The notes: generated from the sequence alone by a model not told the origin. Shown: positions 44,657 through 56,348, counted from the stretch's first letter. The stretch is 64,000 nucleotides of DNA from Aurifilum marmelostoma (GCA_027559495.1 JAMXSV010000004.1:372001-436000), one strand, 5' to 3'. Numbers and translations: made by a program.

Positions 44657-47600
44657 CACCACCACAATCCCCTCCCTCTCACGAGCGCTCCGTCACGCCC
44701 AGCTCGACCATCCATACTTTTGCAACTACTACGACCACCACCAACACCACCCCTGGACCACCAGCTCTCCCTCCGCCTCCACGCCCCATTGCTTCTGGAA
44801 CGCCCGCGCAGGTCGATTCCTCCTCCGCCTCTGGCACCTCTGGCACCCCTAACGCCACAGCGTCAGGCTCCCTCGCAACAGCTTCGTCGAAACGTCGTCG
44901 TGGCCTGGGCGTCGTCACCCCCAATGCGTGTACTGAGTGTCGCAAGAAGCGGGCAAAGGTGAGCAACAGCAGAAGAAGGCGGCTGGCTGGCCCCTCCTTC
45001 TCCTCTGCTCAGCCACTACCGCCCACCAATCACCCACGGCATCACTAACCCTGTCTCATGATTCTTTACCTTAGTGCGACGGTGGAAAACCCTGCGCCAG
45101 ATGCAAGGCCCAGAAGGACGTCGAGTGCATCTACGAGATCCCCGTACGACAGTCGAAAGAGAACCTCCGCACCGAAATCGAACACCTGCGCCGCCAACAA
45201 CGATCCAACGAGTCCGTCCTGTCCGCCCTCGCCCGCAATGACCAGTGGGAGGAAGTCGTGCGCCGCCTGCGCGCCGGTCACAGCGTCGAGGTCATATCAG
45301 AATGGCTCAGCAACAGCCACCACCAGTCGCCCGTTGTCAGCCCCATGATGCACACCTTTAGTGCCCACCCTGCGGCTGCTGCCGGGATGGGAGGCCCCAA
45401 TTTCACCCCCATGGCCGCCTTCACAGGAGTGAGTGCAAACTCGTTCACGCCCAACATCGCCGGGCTGGGTGGTAGTGGCGGCGGCGGCGGCGGCGGCGGC
45501 GGTCCTGGCAGCAAGACCCTCAGCCCCATCTCCACTGCCCACCCGCAGACTGCGAGGCCAGAGATCGACCAGAACAGCCCTTGGGGCTCGCATTCCCACT
45601 TCTCGGCCACCAGCCAGGCGCAGTCCGTCAGGAGCAACTCACATCCCGACGTCTCGAGCTGGTTGCCCGGGCACCACCCGCAGACAAGAGTTGGTCGCTG
45701 GGTTGAGGATAGCCTTGCCCAGATACACGGGGGCGAAGGAATAAATTATCGCGGCCTAGACCGGGCCCTAGCCTCAGAGATACCAGAGATGAATGTTCCG
45801 GCCACCACCTGGACCGACATCACCTCCGACAAGGCGCTCGTCCAGCACCTGCTGATGCTGTACTTCTGCTGGGAGTACCCCACCTTCGCCTCGCTGAGCA
45901 AGGAACACTTCCTCAAGGACTTCCAGGCCGGCCGCGAGCGCTACTGTTCTCCCATGCTCGTCAATGCCCTCCTTGCCCTGGGCTGTCGATTCTCGCGCCG
46001 ACCTAGCACCCTGGCGAACCCAGACGACCCGTACTCGTCAGGAGACCATTTCTTCAAGGAATGCCAGCGGCTTTACCACGAGGAAGATGACCATCACTCT
46101 CTCACCACCATACAGGCACTAGGGATCATGTCGATCCGGGAGGCCAGTTGTGGCAGGGATTCCGAGAGCTGGTACTACGCCGGGCAGAGCATCCGTCTGG
46201 CTGTGGAGATGGGTCTGCACCGTGTCAACGACGCATCCGGTGATTCCGACGAGGTCGCCGTACAGGCCGCTACCTTTTGGGGCGCTTTTTCACTGGATCA
46301 GTGAGTAACTCTTGTCATCTTCCTATCATGAGACACAGATTGCCTTGCTCGGTCAGGCCTGGCACGAGTTTTACTGACCGAGCACGCGCGCGCGCGCACA
46401 TACACATACAGCGCCTGGTCTCTGGCCACCGGTTCCCTACCGCAATGTTCATGTTATCCATCCCTGCCGCCAAAACCTGCCATCATAGGGGACGTCGAGG
46501 CCTCGGTCTGGATACCATACACTGATGATGGTATGTCTCAAGCTTCGGGGTTGATCACTACAGTGGTCTGGCGCGCCTGTGTGCTGATGAACGATTGGTG
46601 TCTAGGCGTGCCCCTGCAACGGTCCTGCGAGCAACCATCTAATGTTCGCTCTGTATATAAGTGCTTCTGTGAGCTGAGTGAGTTGGTACATCAATCGCTA
46701 TACATTCTGCACTCGCCAGGACGACCACTCTCTAGCCGCGACCTCCTCAATATTTACACCCAGTTTCTAAACTGGTATGATAAGATACCCGAGGTGCTTC
46801 GGCTAGGGCACAACTTCACCCCCGCCGTCCTCTTCGCCCAGTAAGCCCACCAGCCGTCCTCCCCTCCACCATCCCCCCCCCCCCTCCCCGGAGAGCTAGC
46901 TACTGACTCTATATGGACAATACAGCATGTACTACCACTTTGCGATACTTTTACTCTTCCGACCGCTCATTAAGCTTAAGATTGTGGGCTCCAGCATATC
47001 TCCCCGGGACGTCTGTTCCCAGGCGGCGGACGCCATCCAGGGGCTTCTCCGCTCCTATTCACAGCTCTATACGCTGCGGCGGACTCCATCCTTTGTGCCG
47101 TATTTTGTTCTCACATCTTCGATCATGCACCTTGCCATAGCCGCGGCCGATGCATCACGAGGACTCGGCTCCAAGCCGCAGGCCAATTCACAACTCGAAA
47201 GACCATCCACCGACGAGATTGGCGAGCGGGTTACCAAGGCCATCAATCAAGGCATTGCTGACCTGACGGAGATGGCTCCGTGCCACCACTTTGCAGAACA
47301 GGCTCTCAACATCCTCCGCTACCTCGCCAAGAAGTGGAACATTGACATCGACACCGACACCAAGCGCAGGTTGGAGACAGAGAAGGAGGACGAGGGCGTG
47401 GCGACCCCCACAGGCAGTGGCGCGGCTTCGGGCCAGCAGCAGCATCACCACCAGAAACTCGGGAGCAGGATGAGCAATCCTGAGTATGGGACGCGGCCCG
47501 TGACGCATAGCCTGAATTTCTTCACGCCTAACGTGCGGGAGCAGGATTACATCTCGAGCTTTGGCACCGGGAGGGGCAGCAGCAATGTAGCTCCTCCACC

Positions 47601-47772
47601 GCAGCAGCAACCGCAGCAGCAGCCTGCTGCACAGCTAACGAGCCCGCCCGGCACCTCTAAAGCTGGAGAGTCTATGGAAAATCCGTTGTTTTGGCCGTTC
47701 CCCATGCAGGGCCGGCCAATGCTTCCCAGCGGAGATATGTTGAGGGAGGCTGGCTTTGAGATACTATACTAA
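44581..47772 (+). CDS. Zn2Cys6 transcription factor, NirA-like fungal regulator
   Basis: The CDS joins 44581-44958, 45075-46300, 46412-46530, 46606-46840 and 46926-47772 (934 aa), all in phase. The N-terminus has a Gln run, Ser/Thr/Pro-rich sequence and a basic patch (SSKRRRG). The binuclear zinc cluster follows at about residues 117-145, CTECRKKRAKC then DGGKPCARCKAQKDVEC. An intron falls just before its third Cys. A helix-forming linker (ENLRTEIEHLRRQ) suggests dimerisation. Residues 270-750 form the fungal transcription-factor middle homology domain: LLMLYFCWEYPTFASLSK, ALLALGCRFSRRP, AGQSIRLAVEMGLHR, SNVRSVYKCFCELSELVHQ, FAILLLFRPLIKLKI. The C-terminus again has Gln runs. The arrangement matches proteins often annotated nitrogen-assimilation factor NirA-like; whether it controls nitrogen genes is not shown here. 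Confidence 0.9.
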
Positions 47773-48949
47773 GCCAATACAAGGCTCAAGGAGGGAAGCG
47801 GCACGACTCCGAGCAGAGCGACTCTATTTCCTGGGGATGAGTGACCAGTCATATACAGAGCGTTCCTATCACGAACGCAACTCTGAATGATGGGAAATGT
47901 TGACTGCCTGCTGAACAAATAGGATAGGTTTTTCGAGGACCGAAAGAGGCGACTGCGTCATATTGACGGACCTCTCAAACAGGCGTTTGACAGGCGCTTG
48001 GAGTAGCGAGGAAAAGCTATTATACCATGTTCGCATTGGGTAAGGATACTCGCTACGAGGATGGAAAAGGTAGAAATGAGAGAGCAGAGAGAAAAGAGGA
48101 GGACGCGCTCTTCAGAGTTTCACACGACAGGGTCCAATGTCTTTCGAAGTTGTGCACATAATGTTTGATACCCGAGCCATAACGTGCAAATCACGTATGA
48201 GGATGGCCATTTTGCAAGACGGCTGACGTGGTGCCCGTTACAACTACCACATACGAGATGGTAGAGATGGACACACCCCCCCCCCCACATTTACCCAACC
48301 ACAGGATAGCATTGAGGGGAATCGATCTTGGGCGCTACGAAATGCTCGACGGTCTCTTATCGTACATACGTAAAGGAAAATATGGAGGGCATTCATCATG
48401 AATCCTTTGGTTCTAGACGGTCGGGAGCCTATACATGGATTTAGACGGAAAAAAAGACATAAGGATTCTCAGGGAGCTGAAAAATGAAACTCGCGGTTGT
48501 TCATCTAGCGGGTCTATTGCTAACGCGCTGCACCATATATAAAGATATATAGCGCTTCCATCCGACGTTTTCAAGCTAAAGTAGGCCATTTTACGAAGGC
48601 TCATCATGCACCGCCCTGACAACAAGATGACAAGATCCCTCTTCATCTTCCCAGGACACCCTTGCGTGCTGCCCACGATGCAATGGGAGCGACAGCACCC
48701 GAGGGTGACATCCTTGTCTTGCTATGCCGTATCAGCTGCGCAAGCACTGCAGCACGCAGGGTAAGGGGGGCAGGGCGAAGAACAAAACCGACAACAAAGA
48801 CAAGAGAAGGTGTCATCGGGACCACGGCGACGGAGCTGCCGCAGTCTTGATCATCAGCCTTCAGGGACACAATAGGCATAAGGAAGGCGCAAGTGTGACT
48901 AATGCTGAAAAAAGTAATCTGGTAGCAGATCTATATAGCACTATCAACA
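47773..48949. other. Intergenic region after the Zn2Cys6 gene
   Basis: No supported gene is seen in 1.2 kb. A C9 tract lies near 48276. From about 48350 the sequence becomes richer in A and T, at the edge of the accessory-looking segment. Confidence 0.4.
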
Positions 48950-50134
48950 TCAGGTATATAATCGATCCCGAAGTTCTATGCCCTCCCTTTGTCTCAATCG
49001 GATAAAAATGTCGGCGTTATGTTCTGCTACAGCAGAGACATTCATTGAAACACAGCTAGTCATATCTTTCCCATATCGAACCTCCGCCTGGTATATTGGA
49101 GTGGCGAATATCGCATTCGCAACTTGCTGACCGAAGAAGCTCCCAATGAGATCCAGAAAGCACCCTTTAAGCATGATGTGAGAGTAAGGGGCAACCTCTT
49201 GACCGTTGTCTAGATATATATATCGACGACCATCCGCCATCTCTAGGTGTGTGCGGAACAACTGAGAGGCAATATATTGAATCTTGCTACTTAAGACCTC
49301 TATCCTTAGCAGGCACTCTGGAAAGCCCTGCGATAGAAATATCATTGAGACCGTGGCTCCCGCTATGTCAGGCTTATCCGGCAGAGCTCGCCTCGGGATA
49401 GCTCTGGCGAGATAGGCAGGGAAGATGCTAGTGCACCCGTCAATGGAAGCGTCTGTAAGGATATGTGGGCTTCTGGAGAATAATTCGATCGGGTTGATGA
49501 CGGTAGCACCCATTGAAGCAGATGTTGTAGGAAAGTTAATGCGTCGTGTGATCGCGGGTTGAATGGTTGGGGAAGCTAAGCCGTCGCGGGGTTCGCGTCC
49601 GACGCTGTGGTCTGCGCGGTGTCGTGTGCTGCTCTCTGCAACGGGTCCTATGCCGTGCTCCGCACCGTTATCTGCGCCGTGTCCTGCCTGCCGACTGTCT
49701 CTTGTGTTCTGAGAGCCTTCTGCGCCGCTACGTTCCCTCTCAATACTACTGCCCGCAGTCGTGTGCTCGGGCGGCCGGTTAAGGCGGTTTTCGAAGCGCT
49801 GTCGTTGTTCGGAATCCATCCTCTCACCCAGCTGCTTTGCAAGTGATTGATGCTGTTCGGCGTGGAGCTTGTTTATACGGTCGAAAAGACGTTTGCGTTT
49901 TCCTCTTCCTTGGACGTGGCCGGATTGGTTTGCTGCTCGTCCAACCAGCATATACGCAGTCCAGGCTGCTATGCCGCCATGGTCATAAAAGATCCTTGTA
50001 GTCGAGTTATTCTCGCGAGCCTCTTGCAACTGTTGGAATTCTTGATCAAAATGTTGCCCGAGCTTTCGGCGGGACCTGATTTCAACGAGAATCTCGTTGA
50101 GGATATCGCTGACCTTAGGGACTTCAGGGTTCAT
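48950..50134 (-). CDS. Hypothetical protein, 394 aa, helical N-terminus and globular C-terminus
   Basis: The first in-frame ATG is at 50134 (MNPEVPKVSD); the frame extends 24 nt further upstream without a start codon. I do not recognise a named family. Residues 1-120 are charged and helix-prone (ILNEILVEIRSRRKLGQHF, LFDRINKLHAEQHQSLAKQL). Residues 120-190 are low-complexity with repeated His, Gly, Ala and Arg (GHGADNGAEHG, STRHRADHSVG). Residues 215-394 look globular (FPECLLRIEVLSSKIQYIAS, MLKGCFLDLIGSFFGQQVAN, IFATPIYQAEVRYGKDM). No signal peptide, membrane helix or catalytic motif is visible. The gene neighbours a TA-rich decayed tract and a DUF7924-type gene on the same strand. The frame is intact, with no stop in more than 390 codons, so it is probably expressed or recently functional. 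Confidence 0.6.
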   Translation of the reverse strand: MNPEVPKVSDILNEILVEIRSRRKLGQHFDQEFQQLQEARENNSTTRIFYDHGGIAAWTAYMLVGRAANQSGHVQGRGKRKRLFDRINKLHAEQHQSLAKQLGERMDSEQRQRFENRLNRPPEHTTAGSSIERERSGAEGSQNTRDSRQAGHGADNGAEHGIGPVAESSTRHRADHSVGREPRDGLASPTIQPAITRRINFPTTSASMGATVINPIELFSRSPHILTDASIDGCTSIFPAYLARAIPRRALPDKPDIAGATVSMIFLSQGFPECLLRIEVLSSKIQYIASQLFRTHLEMADGRRYIYLDNGQEVAPYSHIMLKGCFLDLIGSFFGQQVANAIFATPIYQAEVRYGKDMTSCVSMNVSAVAEHNADIFIRLRQREGIELRDRLYT

Positions 50135-50339
50135 AGCTGGTCGTGGCCAGCCTCCCAATTTACATGCTATGTTGTTGTTGCAGCAAGCATTAAGTACGGG
50201 CCAAAGACAAGACTGTGTGTTGTAACCAATAAGTGGGGCAGGATAGATGGCGCAGCTTCCAACAAAAACTTAGTCACAGGACACTGCTTATGTAAGGTAC
50301 AAAGGGATCAGGATGATGTAGCAATAGAGAACTAATATC

Positions 50340-51150
50340 AGGAGGATAACCTTAATTTACTATAGGATCCAGGATCGAGCTATACAAGCTTGATATAATG
50401 TACAGAATATATTTGTGAGATCTAGATAAATTTAGTTGCTCTTTAACAGTTAACATAAGGTATCTATTTCAGGTTATAAGTAGCCTAATAAGTAACAATT
50501 ATTAATAAGCAATAATTAGATAAGTACTAGGTTTTTACAAAAGGCTGGGCTAACTACTGTTCATTCTAATAAGGTGTATCAATACTTAGATTTAACTTAA
50601 AAGGAAGATGAGTTAGTAAGTAATAGCTTTACCTTCTCTTTATTTTCTAGCAATTCTTATAATGGTTTCTCCTAGCTCGCTCGTTAACATATCTCTTTGT
50701 CTATGTGCCTTGCCTTGCTGGCAAGCGGAGAGCTATAAAGCAAGTCATTCCTAGCCCTTGACCATACTCTAGAATCCTCCTGTGATTTGAATGTTCTTAA
50801 GATTAAGTATATTAAGCTGTCTATCTTATAGGTGCTGTGAGGGTCAGACTCATATCCATCATTCTACCAGCAATGCCACTAGGATAGTAGCTAAAAATTA
50901 TATTAGAACACCATTGCCTTTTACAAAGAGGCAATGCATGTAACTTATTCCTTAGAGAATAACCATACCTGATAGTCACAATTCACTTCCTAAACCTTCT
51001 GACTATTCTATAGTAGTAGCATAAGCTTCACTCAGCTACTTCGACATATCTCATCAGTCAAGAAGCATAGAGATCAGCTATAATTACAGCAGGGCCAATT
51101 ACTTATGCTATAAATTATCGCAATCTTGGTACCCCGCCCTTTAGCTTGCC
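50340..51150. other. TA-rich degenerate island
   Basis: This stretch is strikingly rich in A and T, with many TA steps and no ORF of note, unlike the GC-balanced flanks. In filamentous ascomycetes such DNA usually marks repeats mutated by repeat-induced point mutation (C-to-T in duplicated DNA). I can see the composition, but no terminal repeats, target-site duplications or polymerase/transposase remnants. The origin is therefore inferred. Confidence 0.6.
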
Positions 51151-52130
51151 TTGTATTCATGTGTCAGGCGATCCCACTATGACGTTCAACTGTGGTCCAT
51201 ACCAGAAATTGTACTCTCCAATCTTGGTAGTAAGAAGTCGGAGATGTATAGTCCTGCTAATGAGGGTCTTGTTACTGTGGACACTAATCATCATTGAGGC
51301 CAACGAGATTGTCCTCTCTGTAGTGGATGACAGCAAAATAGAGGACAGCATAGGTTGCAGTGACAATGAAGTACTCATCAGCAACAACAAACTTGACAAC
51401 AACAGAACATTTAGCAAGCATAAGACGCTCCACAATGGCGTGGTACTTGGTAACAATAAGGTACTCAGCAATACTAGCGAGAACAGGAAGAGTACTTCCC
51501 CGAGTCATGGCAGGTGTCGGTATTTCACCACGCCCGAGTCGATACTGCTCCCCAAACACAAGACTGGAGGTCTCTAGACGTTTCATGACGATGAAGCCGC
51601 AGGGGCTGCAATCGTCAGAGAGGACGAATGAGGACCACCAAGTCGCTGCCTGATCATCTCGAAACCATCCTCAACATCTCATGGAGGCAAGGGCGCTGCG
51701 GCCTCGCGCGGAGGTAGGACACACATCGTGGTTGAGGTCGGAGGATGTGCGTCTACTCGCATATAAGGAGAAGAAAGCTTTGGATTGGTCTGCCATATTT
51801 CCACTCTTCCCGGATCGGACTCCTGGAGCCGGACGCACACATAAAAACATGCTAGAGGGACAGAGACATTTTCGCAGAGACAATGCATGCCTATGTCCGT
51901 AGGATCGGCTCACGAGTTAGTGATATTTCTGAGATGCAGTTTTAATTTCGTTCATAGGGCCACCAGGCCATATCCACTGCACATCTATACTCTTACAGTT
52001 CTATACAGCTATACATAATGTATATATAATATGTGTTGTTTAACTTCACGACATTGGAACATAGCATCTGATATCATCATATGATGAAGAAGTACTCTAC
52101 AACATAACAGAATTATCATCTCCGTACCGT
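51151..52130. other. Gene-free segment with relic-like ORFs
   Basis: Overlapping short ORFs occur on both strands at 51146-51590. The reverse-strand one (51284-51586) repeats similar Val/Ala/Tyr-rich units (ASIAEYLIV, VVKFVVADEYFIV). It may be a remnant of a repeat-bearing gene, but I cannot name it. From about 51950 to 52100 the DNA is again TA-rich. Confidence 0.35.
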
Positions 52131-53972
52131 TTAATTTTGAGAGGTCTTTTTGGGCTCCTTGAAAGTCCCTTGAGTAGCGGAGAATGAGGCACCTGGAGTG
52201 CGATGTGCTGCGCCGATGATATCCAACTGGCTACCCTGCCCCTCACCCAGAGAATCTGTCTCCGTGAATGGCGGCGAAAGACGATGCCTCTCTGTGTTCT
52301 GAAAAAAGCCGGATGCCTCTGGCAGCTGTGAGTCTTGGAGATCCGGTATGTCATCGATCGCAGAGCGAATTCTCGCCAAGTGAGTTGGCAGCCATTTCTT
52401 ATAGACATTCTTTGTGAATCGATAAGTCGTCCACTTCTTCTCCCCATCCAGTGCTATGAAGCTGAAATCGTCGATCAGATGGCGGTAGTAGGTGATCTCG
52501 TTTTCTCCAATATGGGGGTAGTGACCGTAAATTCTTACAGACCGGTAGTCGTGTGAGACTGAGAACGCAAGAACTTTCCGATGCAGTTCCTGTTGGCGGT
52601 TTGCAAGCGTGAAAAGTGTAACAATACCCCTAACTGCTAGCGTCATGCTGTGAGCGTTCTGCCGATCTGCAATATCCAGTGCTGCACCGCCGCACTTGAC
52701 CTCACAGGTAAGGAACGGAAAGTACATGTTGTATGTGCCCATGAACAGGGAGTGGTCGCCGCGGATATAGTCGCCAATATAAGGGGAAAGCTTTGCGAGT
52801 TGAACCTTTGTGAATGTATCACGCTTGAATCCCAAGGAGTAGTCCGGCTGCGGACGGATATCTGTTACAGGTTCGGAGTTGTTCCAGCCTTCGTTGATGC
52901 TCTCGATTAAAATGTTCAGATCCGTATCGCCGTTTATAGCCAGGTTTTCCGCCGAAGGAACCAGCAAAGGCGTGATATCCCGAAGAACTCTGTCCTCATT
53001 CCTGTCTTGTACTGCCCGACAAGTCGAAGCGAAGAGGTCATCGCGAAACAGAGAGTCTTGCGGGATAGGCTGCGACTCCTCAAGTAATTGTGTACAAAGT
53101 CTCTTGCTCTCATCATTGATGCCCAGCTCAAATTCATCCATATAACTGCCCCGCGCCGCGAGCAGGTCTTTGTATCGAACATTCTGGTAAGGCTTGCTTT
53201 TTGCTTCTCTTGGCTTCTCTTCGCTGGGCGTGTTGGAGAGGCCTGTGATCGAGCCCGTCTCTGATCCTTTGCGGCGAAGGGAAGACGCAGACTTTTGCCT
53301 CGCAAGGAAATGATCCGTAGCCATCATTCCCGGTTCAGAACACCTCTTCGGCCAAGTTCCCTTCTCCAACCAGTGATAAACGGATTCGGTCCGAGTGCTC
53401 ATGCCGCGAGGAGGCGCTTCTCGGGCCGGCTGAATCTCGACGGTGAAGCCGGCAGATCCTCTTTGTCGTTTCTGGAGGGGTGGGAGTTGGTTGTCGTCGA
53501 TTGGGTCTTCGACTTCGTCGGGCCGCTTCCGCTTGGCAGACGGTGATGTAGTCGGTCGGAGCTACAGAAGGACAGCTTCAATTAGCCATGACAAGGCAGC
53601 AGAATGAAGGTAGCTTACCTCCCAGCCCGGAGACTTGCTCCCTGGGAGAGCGTACAAGGATCCGATGCGAGCAGCGCGGCCTTGACTCACGCGTGTGCTT
53701 CGACGAAGAGACGTCTGCGCTTTCGGTTTGCGAAAGCCTTTCGAGAGAATGATTAGTGGGAGCCGATTGATTGAGCTGAGAGAGACACACCCTTGGCTTT
53801 TTGAACAGAGCGTTGCCGCCCACCTGCCGTGGAATTCGGCTCGACACGATGTGAGGCCATACCGATTGGGGTTTATGGGGAGAAGAGTAGCTTTATTGCA
53901 GCCGCTGCGTTTAAAGGATGTGGGCACAGGTGGGGGTGGTTGGGCGACGCGGGTGACCGATATCTTGGGCAT
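52131..53972 (-). CDS. DUF7924-type fungal protein with PD-(D/E)XK-like nuclease signature
   Basis: The main exon is the complement of 52131-53561 and is joined across a 57-nt intron (53562-53618, GTAAGC to TGTAG) to an upstream exon beginning at ATG 53972. A further small intron in that first exon is possible, so the extreme N-terminus is uncertain. The total is about 594 aa. The N-terminal part is basic (KPKAQTSLRRSTR, AKRKRPDEVEDP, LQKRQRG), likely nuclear. SVYHWLEKGTWPKR is a family block. The conserved core reads QPDYSLGF, then about 40 residues later FPFLTCEVKCG and LDIADRQNAHSMTLAVRG. That spacing, PD then ExK then a downstream Gln, matches PD-(D/E)XK nucleases. I recognise this core from large families of uncharacterised fungal proteins (DUF7924, from memory). 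Substrate and role are unknown. It ends YRFTKNVYKKWLPTHLARI and a Ser-rich tail. Confidence 0.72.
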
Positions 53973-54533
53973 GTTGGAGCTAATCGCGGTAGGCACGTAC
54001 AGGGTTCTTAATGCCCGTCACAGGATTATACATCAGGCCGCACAGGACCGAAAGGAGCGCCCCTTGTTGGGGGGTTCGTCTTTAACTTTTCAGCACAAGG
54101 AAGCGCGAGAGCTACATGCCGTCAAGCCTGTTCGCTGCGCCTACGCGCCATGAATATGGACGGCTCCGTTCTGGGTACCCGTCGACAAGAGTGGTACGAG
54201 CCCACATAGCTCCAAAAGTATAGTAATTGATGGCGAATACTGGCCTGTCAAGCATAGCCTCCTCCTATTTGATCCTCAGGCGCTTCCTGTCCTCTGAAAT
54301 TCAGCCGAGAGACATCAAGGTCTTCACATAGCCCATTGGAAATTCGAAAGAACCATCTGCAAGCGCCTGGGCGATCACGAGGCTGACTTCATGGAAGAGA
54401 CTCCTCAGAATTAGCGCGCTGGAAAGACTAAGCTAAAGAGAGGGGAAGGGGGAAAAGGGTAGACAGAGGGGGGAGAGAGAAAGAAAGGACGCGGAGATGC
54501 AAAACGGAAATAGACACCGAAAAAAAAGAGAGT
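53973..54533. other. Short intergenic region between the DUF7924-type gene and the tRNA
   Basis: No supported gene is seen. A purine-rich block (GGGGAAAA and GAGA tracts) occupies 54430-54520 beside the tRNA 3' end. Confidence 0.4.
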
Positions 54534-54635
54534 GGTCCCGGAGAGGATCGAACTCGCGACCTTCGCATCACTTAATGTTCCCTCGGTTCTGAGGAAATAT
54601 TAGTACGACGCTCTAACCAGCTGAGCTACGGGACC
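54534..54635 (-). tRNA. tRNA-Ile (anticodon AAU) with a 29-nt intron
   Basis: Read on the reverse strand the gene folds as a full cloverleaf. The acceptor arm is GGTCCCG with CGGGACC, the D arm GCTC...GAGC, and the anticodon stem TCGTA with TGCGA around the loop CTAATAA, giving anticodon AAT (Ile). The T arm is GCGAG-TTCGATC-CTCTC and has one C-T mismatch. A 29-nt intron (54569-54597) sits in the canonical place, one base 3' of the anticodon. Mature length is 73 nt without CCA. A34 of this anticodon is normally converted to inosine by Tad2/Tad3, and a Tad2-like gene lies at 60.1-62.6 kb. A and B boxes for RNA polymerase III are internal, in the D and T arms. Confidence 0.93.
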
Positions 54636-56348
54636 AGCTGTATTTACTTGTTGAAGATTAGCAAAACAAGCTTGACCTATAATGCATAGTGAACCGCTGG
54701 TGGAGTGGGGTAGCTATGTGGAGTTTCGGTATTTCTAATGTGGGGGCTGTGAAGATGGGCAAAACGGTCCATTTAGGATGGTGCAACCTCTTGCAGCTGG
54801 CATGGGGGGCCAATTCGAAGTCGGCCGATGGGAGGATGCGTGATTAATCAGATGGATGAATTTGAGGCGTCTCTGTTTTGGCTCGCGACTCGTACATACT
54901 GAGCAGCACACGGAAGAGGGTTTCATCATGCACGCTGTGGTGCTGACATAGGACCTCTATATTACTATGGCTTGTACGTCCTGTAGAGGCAACTGGACGG
55001 GATTTGCGGCTGTAGCTTTCGTGCGTGCGCAGACCTTCGGGTTCCGACATGTCACAGTCGATTCCCTCTTCCGATAATACTCATAGCGAGCCGGCTGGCT
55101 TAGTGACCTATTGACTGGCTCTTCTGTTTCACCCAATTGGGGTCTGACAGTTGGTCCTTTACATATACATTTATATTTGAGCGAGGAACGTCACCGCCAG
55201 CACACAGCCGGCTCTATGCTACACGGTTTCATAACGTGTACACAAGCAAAAATGGCGCGTTTCCAGGCAAGGGGGGTTGATGTCGCCAGCCTCAAAACTA
55301 ATGCCAAGTCAACATAGCTCCGGTCGGCAACGGCCCAAACTACCGGCACAGACGCGCTTCACAGCGCACATATCCGCACCAGCCCTCCTAGCCTCCTCTG
55401 TCCCCCCCCCCCCCCTCTTCTCCCCCTCAGTCACCCTTATCCTCCTCGAGCAAGCGCGAGCAAATTGGCATGGTCATGCATCATGGAGGCCAAGCCCGAT
55501 TACCACTTTGCAATGTTGGAGACAATGTCTTGGCAGTCTAACAATGCTACTCTCCTCGAAGCAGGAGGAGAAGGAGAAAGGAGAAGGAGAAGGAGGAGCA
55601 AGAAGCAAAGTAAAGCTTTGTGTGGATTCCCACTGATTCAGTGCCTACCTCCTCCCCCTCCGTCATTTACCTACCTCACTACCTAATTAGTGGCCCCTCT
55701 CACGATTTCTTGGCTTCAATGACCAAATAAACTTGAAATGTCTGTATTTTTTCTAGTGTCCCCGTTCGTCAAGAGCCGTTATTCCTCCCCCTAAGTGCGC
55801 CGTTCTGTAACGCCATGTCTCGGCTCTTGATACCCTCCGCCAAATTATTCGTCGAAGTGTGTTTGATGGTGGCACCACTCTGATCGAAGCCTTATTGTCT
55901 TGCTCATCGCCCAAAGCTGCTCCGACCCATCTTGGACGAAGAGATCTTTAGCCTCTCTTTACTTCTCTTTGTTGAAAGAAACAAAAATTCAAAACAGATC
56001 ATTTCTGTCCCCTTCCCAGCAAATCCCTTGGACAAGGACCAATTCCGCCCGCGAGGAGCGAGGGAGTTCTTTGCTCCCCCGAACTGAACAGGAGAGACCT
56101 GCAGTGCGACAATATTATATATGTACCCAGAGTCATTTGTGCTCAGTTGCACTGCATCGTGCGACTAGGGGTAGATACAGAGCGCTGTGTCATACGCGCC
56201 GTCATCAGGGGGAAAGGAGAAAAGGAAGTGTGCGGGAGATGCGTATAATTACATAGCAGGTCAGCGCCCGACCCCGACGTTGCGCCGTCTTCCTCCTTAC
56301 TCCTTTATCTGCCACTCGATTTTAATGCACTGCCCACCATTCAGGAAG
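54636..56348. other. Gene-free interval between the tRNA and the CVNH gene
   Basis: No supported gene is seen in 1.7 kb. A reverse ORF at 54844-55050 (68 aa) lacks family features. A C12 tract lies at about 55405-55416 and GGAGAA purine repeats at 55565-55600. Confidence 0.45.

Noticed and set aside
51146..51653. Short forward ORFs in the relic-like segment
   Set aside because: They overlap each other and reverse-strand ORFs, lack a family signature and lie in decayed DNA.
48300..54600. Starship-type giant transposon
   Set aside because: No DUF3435 tyrosine-recombinase captain, terminal repeats or target duplications were seen, so only an accessory island is claimed.
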